Origin: Methylobacterium sp. W2
Lineage (GTDB): Bacteria > Pseudomonadota > Alphaproteobacteria > Rhizobiales > Beijerinckiaceae
Length of the DNA stretch: 59,312 bases
Reading direction: 5' to 3'
NCBI RefSeq assembly: GCF_020662345.1
Contig: NZ_VMOA01000035.1
Location: 1-59,312 of the forward strand
Positions 28,309 to 36,643 of the stretch are shown piece by piece (positions within the stretch are counted from its first letter, which is position 1; each line of letters begins with the position of its first letter). The notes beneath the pieces were generated by a model. It saw only the letters and a list, made by a program, of their open reading frames with translations, was not told the DNA's origin and made no database searches. Both the position numbers and the translations under genes were made by a program.

Positions 28309-28464
28309 ATGGACCCTCTCGAAGGCGCGCCCAAAAAGATCTTGGTGTGCTGGAATAATCCGGAATTGGCAGCGTCCATGCCTACGTTGCCAGCCCCGGA
28401 GCACCTCCGGTCCGGCCGGCGCGACGGCACAGGAGTCCCGCCCATGCCAGGAGACCGGACATGA
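28309..28464 (+). CDS. Possible 51-aa leader ORF overlapping the sigma factor start
   Basis: A frame starting MDPLEGAPKKILVCWNN ends at 28464, overlapping the sigma factor ATG by four bases (ATGA). The overlap and composition suggest translational coupling, but no similarity is known and the candidate sigma promoter lies inside it, which argues against it. Confidence 0.2.
   Translation: MDPLEGAPKKILVCWNNPELAASMPTLPAPEHLRSGRRDGTGVPPMPGDRT
28352..28377 (+). promoter_or_regulatory. Candidate ECF-type promoter for the sigma operon
   Basis: GGAATAA (28352-28358) and CGTCC (28373-28377) are separated by 14 bases, a bipartite pattern compatible with ECF sigma recognition, about 85 bases upstream of the sigma gene start. 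Autoregulation is usual for such genes. The assignment is by eye only. Confidence 0.35.
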
Positions 28465-28991
28465 CGGACATGATGCGCCTCATCGAGCCGCTGATCCCGG
28501 CGCTACGCCGCTATGCGCGGGCCCTCCTGCGCAATCCCGCCGATGCCGACGATCTCGTGCAGGACTGTCTGGAAAAGGCGGTCGGTCGCTGGCACCAACG
28601 CCAGGCCGACGGCGATACCCGGACCTGGCTGTTCGCCATCGTCCACAACCTCGCCGTGACGCAGATGCGCCAGCGCGCCCGCCGCGGGGCCCACATGGCG
28701 ATCGAGGACACGGCGGAAGCCAACCTCGCCGTGGCGCCGACGCAGGAGAGCGGCCTGCGCCACCGGGACCTGATGACCGCCCTGGAGGCGTTGCCGGAGG
28801 AGCAGCGCAGTGTCCTCCTGCTGGTGACCGTGGAGGGCCTGTCCTACGCCGAGACCGCGCAGGTTCTCGCCATCCCGACCGGAACGGTGATGTCCCGCCT
28901 GTCCCGGGCGCGGGACCGGATGATCCAGTTGATGGACGGCGCCGAGGCGGCCGTTCCCGCCAAGCGCCCGCTCCTGCGGAGGGTAAAATGA
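28461..28991 (+). CDS. ECF-type RNA polymerase sigma factor
   Basis: A 176-residue group 4 sigma factor. Region 2 shows RNPADADDLVQDCLEKAVGR and region 4 shows LSYAETAQVLAIPTGTVMSR, the -35-recognising helix-turn-helix. The stop overlaps the next gene (ATGA), which encodes a membrane protein of anti-sigma type. The downstream operon contains a catalase-like peroxidase, cytochrome b561 and a flavin monooxygenase, so the likely stimulus is oxidative or electrophile stress. I cannot place it in a numbered ECF group without a profile search. Confidence 0.92.
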   Translation: MTDMMRLIEPLIPALRRYARALLRNPADADDLVQDCLEKAVGRWHQRQADGDTRTWLFAIVHNLAVTQMRQRARRGAHMAIEDTAEANLAVAPTQESGLRHRDLMTALEALPEEQRSVLLLVTVEGLSYAETAQVLAIPTGTVMSRLSRARDRMIQLMDGAEAAVPAKRPLLRRVK

Positions 28992-29761
28992 CCACGCGTC
29001 CAATCGGCGAAGACGATCTCCAGGGCCTCGTGGACGAGCGCCTCGATGCCGCGCGGCGCAGCGAGGTCGAGACTTATCTCGGCGACCACCCGGATGCCCG
29101 GGCGCGGGTCGCGCGCATGGTCGCCCTACGCGAGGACATGCGCGCCGCCTTCGCGCCCATCGCGGCCGAGCCGGTGCCGGCCCAGCTCAACCTGTCGCGC
29201 ATCGTCGAGGCGCGCCGTCGCCCGGCTCGTCCCGCCTGGCAGGCGATGGCGGCCGGGCTGCTGCTCCTCGTGGGCGGCGCCGGAGGGTGGGGCCTGCGCG
29301 AGGTGGTCTCGCCCGCACCGACCGGCATCGAGGCCCTGGCCCAGGAGGCGAGCACGAACTATGCGGTCTATGCCCCCGATCATACCCGCCCCGTCGAGCT
29401 CGTTGCCGCAAACCGCGATGAGCTTGCCGGCTGGTTCTCCAACAGGCTGAAGCGGCCCGTGGGCGTGCCGGACCTGAGCGGTTCCGGCTACCGCCTCATG
29501 GGCGGGCGCCTCGTCGCCACGCCGCAGGGGCCCGCCGGCATGCTGATGTACGACGACGGCCACGCCACCCGCTTCGTCATGCTGATGCGGCCGATGGCCC
29601 AGCCCGGTGACGCGCCGATGCGTGCCCATACCTCGGAGGCTTCGAACGGCTACGCCTGGGCCCAGGACGGGCTGGGCTACAGCCTCGTGGGTGCCGTCGA
29701 CCCGACTGTCCTGCATCCGCTGGCCAACGAGATCCGTCGCGCCACCGCGAAAGCCATCTGA
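28988..29761 (+). CDS. Membrane anti-sigma factor
   Basis: A 257-residue protein with an N-terminal cytoplasmic helical domain (EDDLQGLVDERLDAARRSEV... is typical of anti-sigma N-termini), one membrane span around residues 83-103 (AMAAGLLLLVGGAGGWGLRE) and a periplasmic domain of about 150 residues. There is no HxxxCxxC zinc motif, so redox release by zinc thiols is unlikely; the periplasmic part probably senses the signal. It is coupled to the sigma gene by ATGA overlap. Confidence 0.85.
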   Translation: MTTRPIGEDDLQGLVDERLDAARRSEVETYLGDHPDARARVARMVALREDMRAAFAPIAAEPVPAQLNLSRIVEARRRPARPAWQAMAAGLLLLVGGAGGWGLREVVSPAPTGIEALAQEASTNYAVYAPDHTRPVELVAANRDELAGWFSNRLKRPVGVPDLSGSGYRLMGGRLVATPQGPAGMLMYDDGHATRFVMLMRPMAQPGDAPMRAHTSEASNGYAWAQDGLGYSLVGAVDPTVLHPLANEIRRATAKAI

Positions 29762-29770
29762 AGGTCCGCC

Positions 29771-30883
29771 ATGTCCCTCCTGAACGATCTCACAGGCGCC
29801 GGTCCCGGCTTGGGCCCGCGCGCCGTCCTCCTCCGGCTTGGCGCCATCGGAGCTCTCGTCGCCGGCACCGCGGGGACCTTTGCGTATGCCGGAGGCTGGC
29901 TCTCGCCGGGGGACCTCACCCAGGCGCGCATCGTCGACCGCTTCGAGCAGGTCAACGGCCCCCATCCGGGGTTCCGGCGCAATCACGCCAAGGGGCTCTG
30001 CCTCGCCGGGCGCTTCGAGAGCAGCGGCGGGGGCGTGCGCCTGTCGGAGGCCGCGCTGTTCGCCGCAGGACAGGTCACCCCCGTCACCGGGCGCATCGCG
30101 CTCGCAGGCGGACAGCCCTACGCGGCGGATGCGGCGGCGACGGTGCGCAGCCTCGCGCTTCGCTTTCATCTTCCCGACGGTGAGGAATGGCGCACCGGCA
30201 ACAACGACATCCCGGTCTTCCCGGTGCGGACACCGGAGGCGTTCTACGCGCAGCTCCTCGCCGCCAAGCCCGATCCGGCCACCGCCAAGCCCGATCCCGA
30301 GGCGCTGAAAGCGTTCTTCGCCGCGCACCCCGAAAGCGCGAAGGCGGCGGCCCTGATCAAGGCGCGGACGATCACGTCCGGATTCGCCGATGACACCTTC
30401 CGGAGCCTGAACGCCTTCCGCTTCGTCGCCGCGGACGGGACCGAAACGCTCGTGCGCTGGGCCTTCGTGCCGGAGCAGGCGGCCACAGCAGAGAGCCCCG
30501 CTCAGGCAGCGCGCACAGACAAGAATTTCCTGTTCGAGGATTTCGCGGCCGCAATCCGCCGGGGTCCCGTGCGCTGGCACCTCGTTGTCACCCTCGGCTC
30601 GCCCGGCGACGCCAGCGCGGACGCGACCCTTCCCTGGCCGTCCGAACGCGCGAGCGTCGACGTCGGCAGAGTGGTCGTCACCGCGACGGAGGCGGAAGCG
30701 AACGGCAATTGTCGCGACGTGAACTTCGACCCCCTCGTCCTGCCCGACGGCATCGTGGGATCGGACGATCCGCTGCTCAGCGCCCGCTCGGCGGCCTATT
30801 CGCAATCCTTCACGCGCCGCGTTGGCGAACCGAAGGCGCCGAGCGCCGTCCACGACACCCCTGTCTCAGGAGCCGGATTGTGA
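29771..30883 (+). CDS. Catalase-related heme peroxidase (SrpA-like), membrane anchored
   Basis: A 370-residue protein with an N-terminal hydrophobic segment (about 21-42) serving as anchor or export signal. Family landmarks are the His in RRNHAKGLCLAGRF and the C-terminal stretch with DPLLSARSAAYSQSFTRR, where Arg and Tyr surround the heme. These minimal catalase-fold proteins are mostly organic-peroxide peroxidases rather than true catalases. The gene follows the anti-sigma gene by nine bases and overlaps the cytochrome b561 gene (GTGA), which could deliver electrons to it. Confidence 0.88.
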   Translation: MSLLNDLTGAGPGLGPRAVLLRLGAIGALVAGTAGTFAYAGGWLSPGDLTQARIVDRFEQVNGPHPGFRRNHAKGLCLAGRFESSGGGVRLSEAALFAAGQVTPVTGRIALAGGQPYAADAAATVRSLALRFHLPDGEEWRTGNNDIPVFPVRTPEAFYAQLLAAKPDPATAKPDPEALKAFFAAHPESAKAAALIKARTITSGFADDTFRSLNAFRFVAADGTETLVRWAFVPEQAATAESPAQAARTDKNFLFEDFAAAIRRGPVRWHLVVTLGSPGDASADATLPWPSERASVDVGRVVVTATEAEANGNCRDVNFDPLVLPDGIVGSDDPLLSARSAAYSQSFTRRVGEPKAPSAVHDTPVSGAGL

Positions 30884-31428
30884 GCGACCCAGCGCACTTC
30901 AACCTGCCGGCCCGAGCGTTGCACTGGACCATGGCGGCGATGGTCCTGGCCATGCTGTTCATCGGCGTGGCGATGGTGACTTCGGTGGCCCACTATCACG
31001 CCCTCGTCGCGCTGCACCGGCCCCTCGGCATCGGCATCCTGGTCCTCGCGGTGCTGCGCCTGATCAACCGCTGGCGCAGTCCACCGCCTGACTTGCCGCC
31101 GGACCTTCCAGGCTGGCAGCGCAAGGCGGCCCATGCTTCGCACATCCTGCTCTACGGACTTATGCTCACGCTGCCGCTGGTCGGCTGGGCGATGCTGTCG
31201 GCGGCCGGCTATCCCATCGGCCTCGCCGGCTCCGTGGTGCTGCCGCCGATCCTGCCGCGCGATCCCGGCCTCTACGCGTGGCTGCGTCCGCTTCACACGG
31301 TCCTGGCCTACACCCTGTTCGGCATCATCCTCGCCCATCTCGGTGCCGCCCTGATGCACGGGCTCATCCGCCGGGATGGCGTCCTGGGCAGCATGGCCCT
31401 GCGTCTAACGGCATCCCAGTCGCGATGA
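30880..31428 (+). CDS. Cytochrome b561 family membrane protein
   Basis: A 182-residue four-helix membrane cytochrome starting at a GTG that overlaps the peroxidase stop. Heme-ligand His candidates are in ARALHWTMA, HALVALHRPLG, HASHILLYGL and LHTVLAYTLFGIILAHLG. Such proteins pass quinol electrons to periplasmic partners. The translational overlap with the peroxidase gene makes a quinol:peroxide route plausible, although this is inference. Confidence 0.9.
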   Translation: MSDPAHFNLPARALHWTMAAMVLAMLFIGVAMVTSVAHYHALVALHRPLGIGILVLAVLRLINRWRSPPPDLPPDLPGWQRKAAHASHILLYGLMLTLPLVGWAMLSAAGYPIGLAGSVVLPPILPRDPGLYAWLRPLHTVLAYTLFGIILAHLGAALMHGLIRRDGVLGSMALRLTASQSR

Positions 31429-31454
31429 TGCAGATCAAGGGAAGGCAAGGCCGG

Positions 31455-32588
31455 ATGGACAGTAGCGACAAAGGCCGCGTGCTGATCGCCGGGGGCGGCA
31501 TCGCAGGGCTTGCCATGCGACGGGCGCTCCAGCGGCGCGGCATCCCCTCACTGACCCTGGAGCGGCGTTCAGAAGCGGCGGATGGAGGCCTCGCCATCAA
31601 CCTGCCGGGGAACGCGGTCCAGGCCCTCGGGCAACTCGGCTTGGGCGACGCCCTGCGCCGGGTCGGCTCGCCCGTTCACCGGCGCGAGTACCGCACCGAG
31701 AGCGGGCGCCTCCTCTTCGCCGTCGACGAAGCAGCGTTCTGGGGCGAAGAGGCACAGCCGCGTTGTCTTCGACGCGCCGATCTCCTGCGCCTGCTGACGC
31801 TGGACCTCCCCTCACGCGACATCCGGCCGGAAAGCGAGGTCGCCGCCCTCCGGCAGGGACCGCAGGGCGTTACCGTGGAATGCACGGATGGAGCGGTCGA
31901 GACCGGAAGGCTGCTCGTTGGTGCGGATGGGGTGCACTCGCGGGTCCGACGTGGCGTGTTCGGCGAACGCGCGCTCGGCGCGGCGATGCTGGCTTCGGCG
32001 AGTTGGCGCTTCATGGCGCCGAACCCCGGTATCGACGCCTGGACGCTCTGGGCGGGATCGGGAGGATTGTTCCTGCTCATCCCCGTCGACCGTGGCGAGG
32101 TCTACGGCTGGGTCTCACTCGGCAAGGCCGCGGAACAGGGACGGGATCTGGCCGCCTCCCGCAGCGTGTTCGCCTCGTTCCCACGTCTCGTCCGCGAGAC
32201 CCTCGATTCGGTTCTGGCTCAGCCGGGCGCCCTCCATCACTCGCCGCTCGAAGAGGTCCGGATCCCGAATTGGACCCAGGACCGCGTAGTCCTGGTGGGA
32301 GATGCCGCGCATGCGACGGCACCGGTCTGGGCCCAGGGCGCCGCCCTTGCCCTTGAGGATGCGGTGGTGCTGGGCGCGCTGCTCGCCGAGCGAGCCGATT
32401 GGCGCACGGTCGGCGCGGACTACGAAGCGTTGCGGCGGCCGCGCGTGGCCCATGTCCAGGCCATGACCGATCGCCTGTCGCGCACCGCACAGATGCCGGG
32501 CTGGGCGAGGAACCTCCTGCTTCCGTTCATCGGTCCACGCAGCTACCGCGACACCTACGCTCCCCTGCGCGTACCGGTCTCAGCCTGA
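31455..32588 (+). CDS. FAD-dependent aromatic-ring hydroxylase-type monooxygenase
   Basis: A 377-residue flavoprotein. The FAD-binding GGGIAGL motif lies near the start, the DG motif reads LVGADGVHSRVRRGV, and the second FAD motif reads VVLVGDAAHATAPVWAQG. The ATG at 31455 after AAGGGAAGG is chosen; an ATG at 31425 overlapping the cytochrome stop is possible. It is the last gene of the ECF operon and may detoxify an aromatic or quinone compound. The substrate is unknown. Confidence 0.82.
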   Translation: MDSSDKGRVLIAGGGIAGLAMRRALQRRGIPSLTLERRSEAADGGLAINLPGNAVQALGQLGLGDALRRVGSPVHRREYRTESGRLLFAVDEAAFWGEEAQPRCLRRADLLRLLTLDLPSRDIRPESEVAALRQGPQGVTVECTDGAVETGRLLVGADGVHSRVRRGVFGERALGAAMLASASWRFMAPNPGIDAWTLWAGSGGLFLLIPVDRGEVYGWVSLGKAAEQGRDLAASRSVFASFPRLVRETLDSVLAQPGALHHSPLEEVRIPNWTQDRVVLVGDAAHATAPVWAQGAALALEDAVVLGALLAERADWRTVGADYEALRRPRVAHVQAMTDRLSRTAQMPGWARNLLLPFIGPRSYRDTYAPLRVPVSA

Positions 32589-32633
32589 GCATTGAAATAT
32601 ACCCACCTGGACCTGACGACCCAACGGCTGGAC

Positions 32634-32800
32634 TGGGATTGCCACGGTTTGGTGGACACTGAGAACGCTTTCGCGTGAGGTGTTTGTCCAAATGCCGAAG
32701 AGCCGCCCGCCATACCCAAGCGCGTTCCGCCGACAGATGGTCGAGTTGGGCCGCGCCGGCGGTGATCCCAACGATCTGGCTCGCGGGTTCGAGCCCTCCG
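32634..32800 (+). mobile_element. IS3-family element relic 1 (left end and orfA start)
   Basis: The block from CTGGGATTGCCACGGTTTGG through an orfA start at 32692 encodes PKSRPPYPSAFRRQMVELG, the usual N-terminus of an IS3-type OrfA, then breaks off after ARGFEPSA. The same block, about 94% identical by eye, lies at 58332-58501. No orfB is present. Confidence 0.75.
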
Positions 32801-32871
32801 CCAAGTCTCTGATCGGCAAGCCTTCTTGCGTTTGTAATTACTTAGCGAGGCACTGGCGGAAGGGATGCCCG
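32801..32871. repeat. 71-bp repeat joined to IS3 relic 1 (probable IS right end)
   Basis: This stretch (GCAAGCCTTCTTGCG inside, ending TGGCGGAAGGGATGCCCG) is repeated at 58747-58817 with a few changes. In both places it lies to the right of the same IS3 left end, so it is probably the right end of the same element after internal deletion. Confidence 0.65.
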
Positions 32872-32881
32872 CTTTAGTAAA

Positions 32882-33076
32882 AGGAATCGTTCGATTCCTG
32901 GTCGAAGTACGCCTTCGGCAACAACGAGGCGGTCGGCTCGCTGAAGGCCTTCTCGGAGAGCTTCGAGAAGCTCCTCAACGTGCCGACTGGGCTAGGGACG
33001 AGGACTAAAGGTCTTGCAGGTGTCGAGGTCCGCCAAAAACACACCGCTGGAGGCTCAGGAGGCGATGATGCGGATT
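32882..33076 (+). pseudogene. C-terminal gene fragment of unknown family
   Basis: A stop-free frame encodes SFDSWSKYAFGNNEAVGSLK and continues FSESFEKLLNVPTGL, which looks like real protein but lacks a start and is preceded by the IS relic. It is interpreted as the tail of a gene cut by the element. The segment has helix-like composition; phasin-like or phage structural origin is possible but unproven. Confidence 0.4.
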
Positions 33077-33089
33077 GATACGCATCATC
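33064..33089. repeat. Inverted repeat GATGATGCG / CGCATCATC
   Basis: Perfect 9-bp arms with an 8-base loop. It includes ATGATGCGGAT, an 11-mer found again at 34320-34330 and, inverted, at 34391-34401 and 54815-54825. Confidence 0.7.
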
Positions 33090-33144
33090 GTGGTCGTTGC
33101 CCTGGTCTAAAAGCCACGCACCCTGTTAAATCGACAATATCTTT

Positions 33145-33399
33145 TTATGTCGGTTTTAGACCAATCAGCTTCCGGCCCATATTGTATAGGCGCTTGTCGT
33201 CCTCATGGGCGCATCGCGAGAAATTCGACAGCTTATGGTCGTCTCTTTGACCCATCCGATATGCGTCAATAGCGGATGAAATGTACTTTGGGTCGCCCTT
33301 AGCGAAAGCCTCTTTGAGTTCGTCGCGACCCTTCACATCTTCGCCTTGGTTCAGGCTCCAATCCAAGTCGTCTTTAACTGATTTCCAGTTTGCCGACAT
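33145..33399 (-). CDS. Hypothetical protein (84 aa)
   Basis: Starts MSANWKSVKDDLDW with GGGAGGA six bases upstream of the ATG at 33399. The product is hydrophilic and rich in Asp and Lys (DELKEAFAKGDPKYISSAID), with no signal peptide or membrane span. Base composition is lower in GC than the operons to the left, consistent with an acquired gene. No family recognised; the good ribosome site supports that it is real. Confidence 0.6.
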   Translation of the reverse strand: MSANWKSVKDDLDWSLNQGEDVKGRDELKEAFAKGDPKYISSAIDAYRMGQRDDHKLSNFSRCAHEDDKRLYNMGRKLIGLKPT

Positions 33400-33920
33400 T
33401 ATTTCCTCCCTGGTCCCATGCGGGACAAGAAGGAGGATACGCGCCTTTTGATCTTCGTCGAGCAAATCCGCATCGGCGGCCGGGCACGGAGCTCCGAGGG
33501 GATCGAGCTTAGGCCATCCCCATCTTATCGCTGCTGATGGTCGCCGATCCGCAGCGATACCGACGCTGCGGATTCGGTGGCGGGAAAGCCTCCTCAGGAG
33601 AACGAACCGAAGCTTTCAAAGACCGACGGAGAAACAGCTCTGGCATATGGGGGCCGGGGTGCGGGCGCAGCATTATCTGCCACACTCTCAGTAGCCGGCT
33701 CGCCAAGGCCAATATTGTTCAGAGAGTCGGCACCGCTATCCATCACCTGCCCGGTCGAAGGCAAGGAAAGACGATCACGTTCAATGTGATTGTACATTTG
33801 TCAGGCCCATCTGGACGCGGTGAATTGGGAAAGGTGAGCTTAGAATGCGCTGCGAGCGGGCGTGTTCCGACTGGTATGCCTATGGTCTGGTGTCGCACCG
33901 GCACACGCTCAAGCTCCGAG
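33400..33920. other. Intergenic stretch between two hypothetical genes
   Basis: About 520 bases with several short frames in both strands, none with a ribosome site and coding-like composition together. A minus-strand frame ending near 33594 is possible but weak. No repeat end or RNA gene was recognised. Confidence 0.4.
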
Positions 33921-34226
33921 CTACTGCCCGCTCAGGGATGGCCCGCCGGACGTCCCACCGGTGCCGGGCGGGCTGCTGGTGAGCGTGCCGCCGATGTTCA
34001 CATCAGGCGTGCTGCCGGGGACGGACGATGGGCTCGGATTGCCCGGAATGGCATCGGCAGGACGGCTGCTCGGGCCACTCGCCCTCGGGACCGGACCCGG
34101 CTCCATGGACGGCGTCATGACGCCGGTGTTGGCGGCGCCACCAGTGGGAGCCAATTGCTCGGCGAGAGCCGGTACGGTCAGCATCATCGCCAGCGTGGCC
34201 GTGAGAGCAAGCTTCATGAGTGTCAT
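33921..34226 (-). CDS. Small secreted Pro/Gly/Ser/Thr-rich protein
   Basis: A 101-residue product with an N-terminal signal peptide (LMKLALTATLAMMLTVPALA). The mature portion is low in complexity (GGTLTSSPPGTGGTSGGPSL near the end) and lacks cysteine. Starts at 34226 or 34217 are both possible. Proteins of this type are common unknowns in Methylobacterium-like genomes. It stands alone in the accessory zone. Confidence 0.6.
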   Translation of the reverse strand: MTLMKLALTATLAMMLTVPALAEQLAPTGGAANTGVMTPSMEPGPVPRASGPSSRPADAIPGNPSPSSVPGSTPDVNIGGTLTSSPPGTGGTSGGPSLSGQ

Positions 34227-34816
34227 GGGTCCGTCTGTCCTGCTGAGGTCAGTCTGCAACTGATGGGAGACCTGGAAGTTCAGGGCGTTGGGGTGGGGTG
34301 GGCCATCTCAGGCCTGGCAATGATGCGGATCTTCCCTCCTGCACGCACACGCGCGGGCGCGTATGAAGGCTTCACGGCCAACCCGCATCAATCCGCATCA
34401 TCCTTGGAGGGGGGGCCAGTAGCACCTCGGACGAGCCGTCATTTCGATGGCTGACCGATGCTTAACCAGGCGCAATCAATGGCCGGCGGCATTCGGATCG
34501 ACTGAAAGCGGACGAAAGGGTTGAAGCCTCAGCCCCCCAGAGGGGCGGGTGGTTCTAAACGGGCTGGGAAGGCTACGCGACGCCTCCACCCGAGAGCAGC
34601 AAAAATCCGGGACGGCTTGAGAAGTGCTTTTGAACGCCTGCTGATTCCGAATAGGGGGCAGGGCGGAGACATCATCCGCTCTGAATAGTGAATGAAGGTC
34701 GCGGTATCAGCAGTTTAGCATATCGCCATTGCAACCTACCCACGGCGGCACCCACGGTAGCCGACCAAATCATCGCCCGATGCGGCGTCACCGATCAGGC
34801 CCCAGCGACCCCCAGT
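34227..34816. other. Intergenic stretch with inverted 11-mers
   Basis: 590 bases without a supported gene. It contains ATGATGCGGAT at 34320-34330 and its complement ATCCGCATCAT at 34391-34401, and just before the latter a related CCGCATCA, so the pair could fold across about 60 bases. The rest shows no motif I can defend. Confidence 0.5.
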
Positions 34817-35149
34817 CTACCTGGATGGAAGACGACAGGATGGTGGCGTATCGATCACGCATGACGGCGGCGCCTCGCGGTAGATCCTGACCAGCGGCGG
34901 CTCCTCACCATTCTCTATCGCGTACAGACGTTCCTCCTCGACGTAGGCCCAGCTTTTCTCGTCCGAGTGCTCTGCTTCCAGGAACACCCCTGATCGGCAG
35001 CCCCAGCCGTGAGCCCGCGCTATCTGCGCCTGCTCGTAGCTCACGGAGTAATACCCGAACTCATGAGCCTCCCGATCGCGGCACAGGATCTTGCCGTCGT
35101 CGGTGACGATGTCGCCTGGCTTGGCGCCGGCCGGAATGTCGATGGTCAT
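34817..35149 (-). CDS. Hypothetical protein (110 aa)
   Basis: Begins MTIDIPAGAKPGDIVTDDGK and includes EEERLYAIENGEEPPLVRIY; hydrophilic and probably cytoplasmic. The start overlaps the stop of the upstream gene at 35146-35149 (ATGA), so the two form a coupled pair. No known family is recognised. Confidence 0.65.
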   Translation of the reverse strand: MTIDIPAGAKPGDIVTDDGKILCRDREAHEFGYYSVSYEQAQIARAHGWGCRSGVFLEAEHSDEKSWAYVEEERLYAIENGEEPPLVRIYREAPPSCVIDTPPSCRLPSR

Positions 35150-35385
35150 TGGATCGCTCCAGGAGCGGGATGAGGGACCGTTTCGATCGCGGCCTTGATC
35201 AGATCACGGAGAAGGTCCGGTGCCAACTCCGGGTCGTCCTGTGGGATCTCCGCCTCTCTGGAGGCTGAGGTGAGGCGCGTCACGATCTCAGCGACGCGGG
35301 CTTCGATGTCTCCCGAAAAGGAAGGATCGCTCCGGACATTCTCGCTGATCCAATCGCGAACGAAACTCGATGGATTCTCGGCCAT
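35146..35385 (-). CDS. Hypothetical protein, DUF768-like (79 aa)
   Basis: Starts MAENPSSFVRDWISENV after AGAGGAC. The pattern of an aromatic-W-I-x-x-N-V N-terminus and a helical C-terminus (LAPDLLRDLIKAAIE) recalls the small DUF768 proteins of rhizobia, but this is a weak resemblance. It is translationally coupled to the downstream 110-residue hypothetical gene. Its function is unknown. Confidence 0.55.
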   Translation of the reverse strand: MAENPSSFVRDWISENVRSDPSFSGDIEARVAEIVTRLTSASREAEIPQDDPELAPDLLRDLIKAAIETVPHPAPGAIQ

Positions 35386-35410
35386 GGCGTCCTCTGCATC
35401 CGACCCGTGA

Positions 35411-35575
35411 TCAGATCGGGGCGGCGGGGATGCGAACTCGACTCTCGTCAAGGGGACGCGAAACCCCGCTTTCATCCGCATTCGCTAATTTCGCCGCGGT
35501 TGTAGCGGCTTCGCGTTCCAGCCTCGCAGCTTCGAGATCCAGTCGGATGTCTTCGAGTTCTGCAGGTCCAATCAT
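35411..35575 (-). CDS. Hypothetical small helical protein (54 aa)
   Basis: A frame beginning MIGPAELEDIRLDLEAARLE continues as a charged helix and ends VRIPAAPI. The helical periodicity suggests it is coding, but the ribosome site is poor and it is short. It lies 26 bases upstream of the DUF768-like gene on the same strand. Confidence 0.35.
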   Translation of the reverse strand: MIGPAELEDIRLDLEAARLEREAATTAAKLANADESGVSRPLDESRVRIPAAPI

Positions 35576-35811
35576 CGCAGCGCACTCCCAAGACGATTGC
35601 AACGCAGCACGATAAAGAGACGTTGGCAGCCAGTCGTTCCCCCACCTGTGGCGTCGGTACGAAATCGGACGGCGCTCTCCCGGTTCGAGCGGACGCAATT
35701 TTTTTGGGATGTGCCGGGCCGGCTGAAGGGGGCCGTGCCGATTTGGGCGGCGAAGCGGTAAGCGACTGGGAAGCTGCCCTACCTCCTCGCAGTCGCAACA
35801 GAGCCCCGATC

Positions 35812-36021
35812 ATGAGCCGCGAGCGCGAAGAGGGCTACTTTATCGCCCTGGCGAACGTGCGAGGCCACCTACGGCGCCGGGTTAATGAGCCCGGCATCAC
35901 GAACGACGGTCGGCTCGAACTCCTCGACCTACTATCGAGGTTAGACGACATACTGAACGGCAACCAGCCGCATGAGGAGCCCGACGACGCCGCGCCGGAG
36001 CCGCTGAGCGGCAGCTTCTAG
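35812..36021 (+). CDS. Hypothetical protein (69 aa)
   Basis: Begins MSREREEGYFIALANVRGHL and has an acidic C-terminus (HEEPDDAAPEPLSGSF). The composition is coding-like, with an amphipathic middle (LLDLLSRLDDILNG). No family or neighbour function is known. It is the only plus-strand gene in this part of the accessory zone. Confidence 0.45.
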   Translation: MSREREEGYFIALANVRGHLRRRVNEPGITNDGRLELLDLLSRLDDILNGNQPHEEPDDAAPEPLSGSF

Positions 36022-36052
36022 CAAAGCCACCCGCACCTCATGCGGATCGAAC

Positions 36053-36643
36053 TCAGGCCGTCAGTCGCTTTTCGTCCTGAGCAGCGAATTCCTCGGTAAT
36101 CGTCATTGAGATCTTCGACAGCCACGCTTCTGCGGTGCGAGCCCGCTCTTCCGCTTCCTTGATGCGGGCATCCGCGGCTTTCAGCAGCGCATCGGACCGG
36201 GTTTGAATGTCCTGGGCATGGCTCTCGGCCTCCCTGACGCGATTATGCGCGGCCGTCATATCCTCACGAACCCGGTCCAAAAGTTCACGAACGCGGATTT
36301 CCTGCTCCTGAGCTTCTGTCTCAGCCTCCCTCACGCGATGCGCCGCGTTCCTGACCCTATCAATCAGGTCCGACCAATCCTGCGGAGTCGCGTGATGATT
36401 GGAGGGAAAGTCGGCGGTCTGCCGGTCGCTCGGACCGATGACACGCAGGATGCCAGCCAGTGAAGGCGTGGGCGTTTGCTTCGCGTCGGGTGCCTGCCGC
36501 TCGGCTTCAAAATCCTTGGTGAGATCACGCATGATCTTTTCGATCTGATCCACCGTATGTTTCCTTACAATCAACCTAAGCACATCTTCTCGGCTTCTCG
36601 CGGGCCGAACCAGGAGCACTCCCGAATTTTCCGTAGCCGTCAA
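36053..36643 (-). CDS. Hypothetical coiled-coil protein
   Basis: A 196-residue cytoplasmic protein. The N-terminal third has DVLRLIVRKHTVDQIEKIMR; from about residue 90 on it is a long charged helix with heptad-like stretches (RVREAETEAQEQEIRVRELL) predicted as coiled coil. No enzymatic motif is present. It may be a structural or regulatory relic of a mobile element. The function is unknown. Confidence 0.6.
   Translation of the reverse strand: MTATENSGVLLVRPARSREDVLRLIVRKHTVDQIEKIMRDLTKDFEAERQAPDAKQTPTPSLAGILRVIGPSDRQTADFPSNHHATPQDWSDLIDRVRNAAHRVREAETEAQEQEIRVRELLDRVREDMTAAHNRVREAESHAQDIQTRSDALLKAADARIKEAEERARTAEAWLSKISMTITEEFAAQDEKRLTA

Noticed and set aside
33594..33797. 67-codon minus-strand frame starting MYNHIERDRL
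   Set aside because: No ribosome site, family or neighbour supports it and overlapping frames are equally open.
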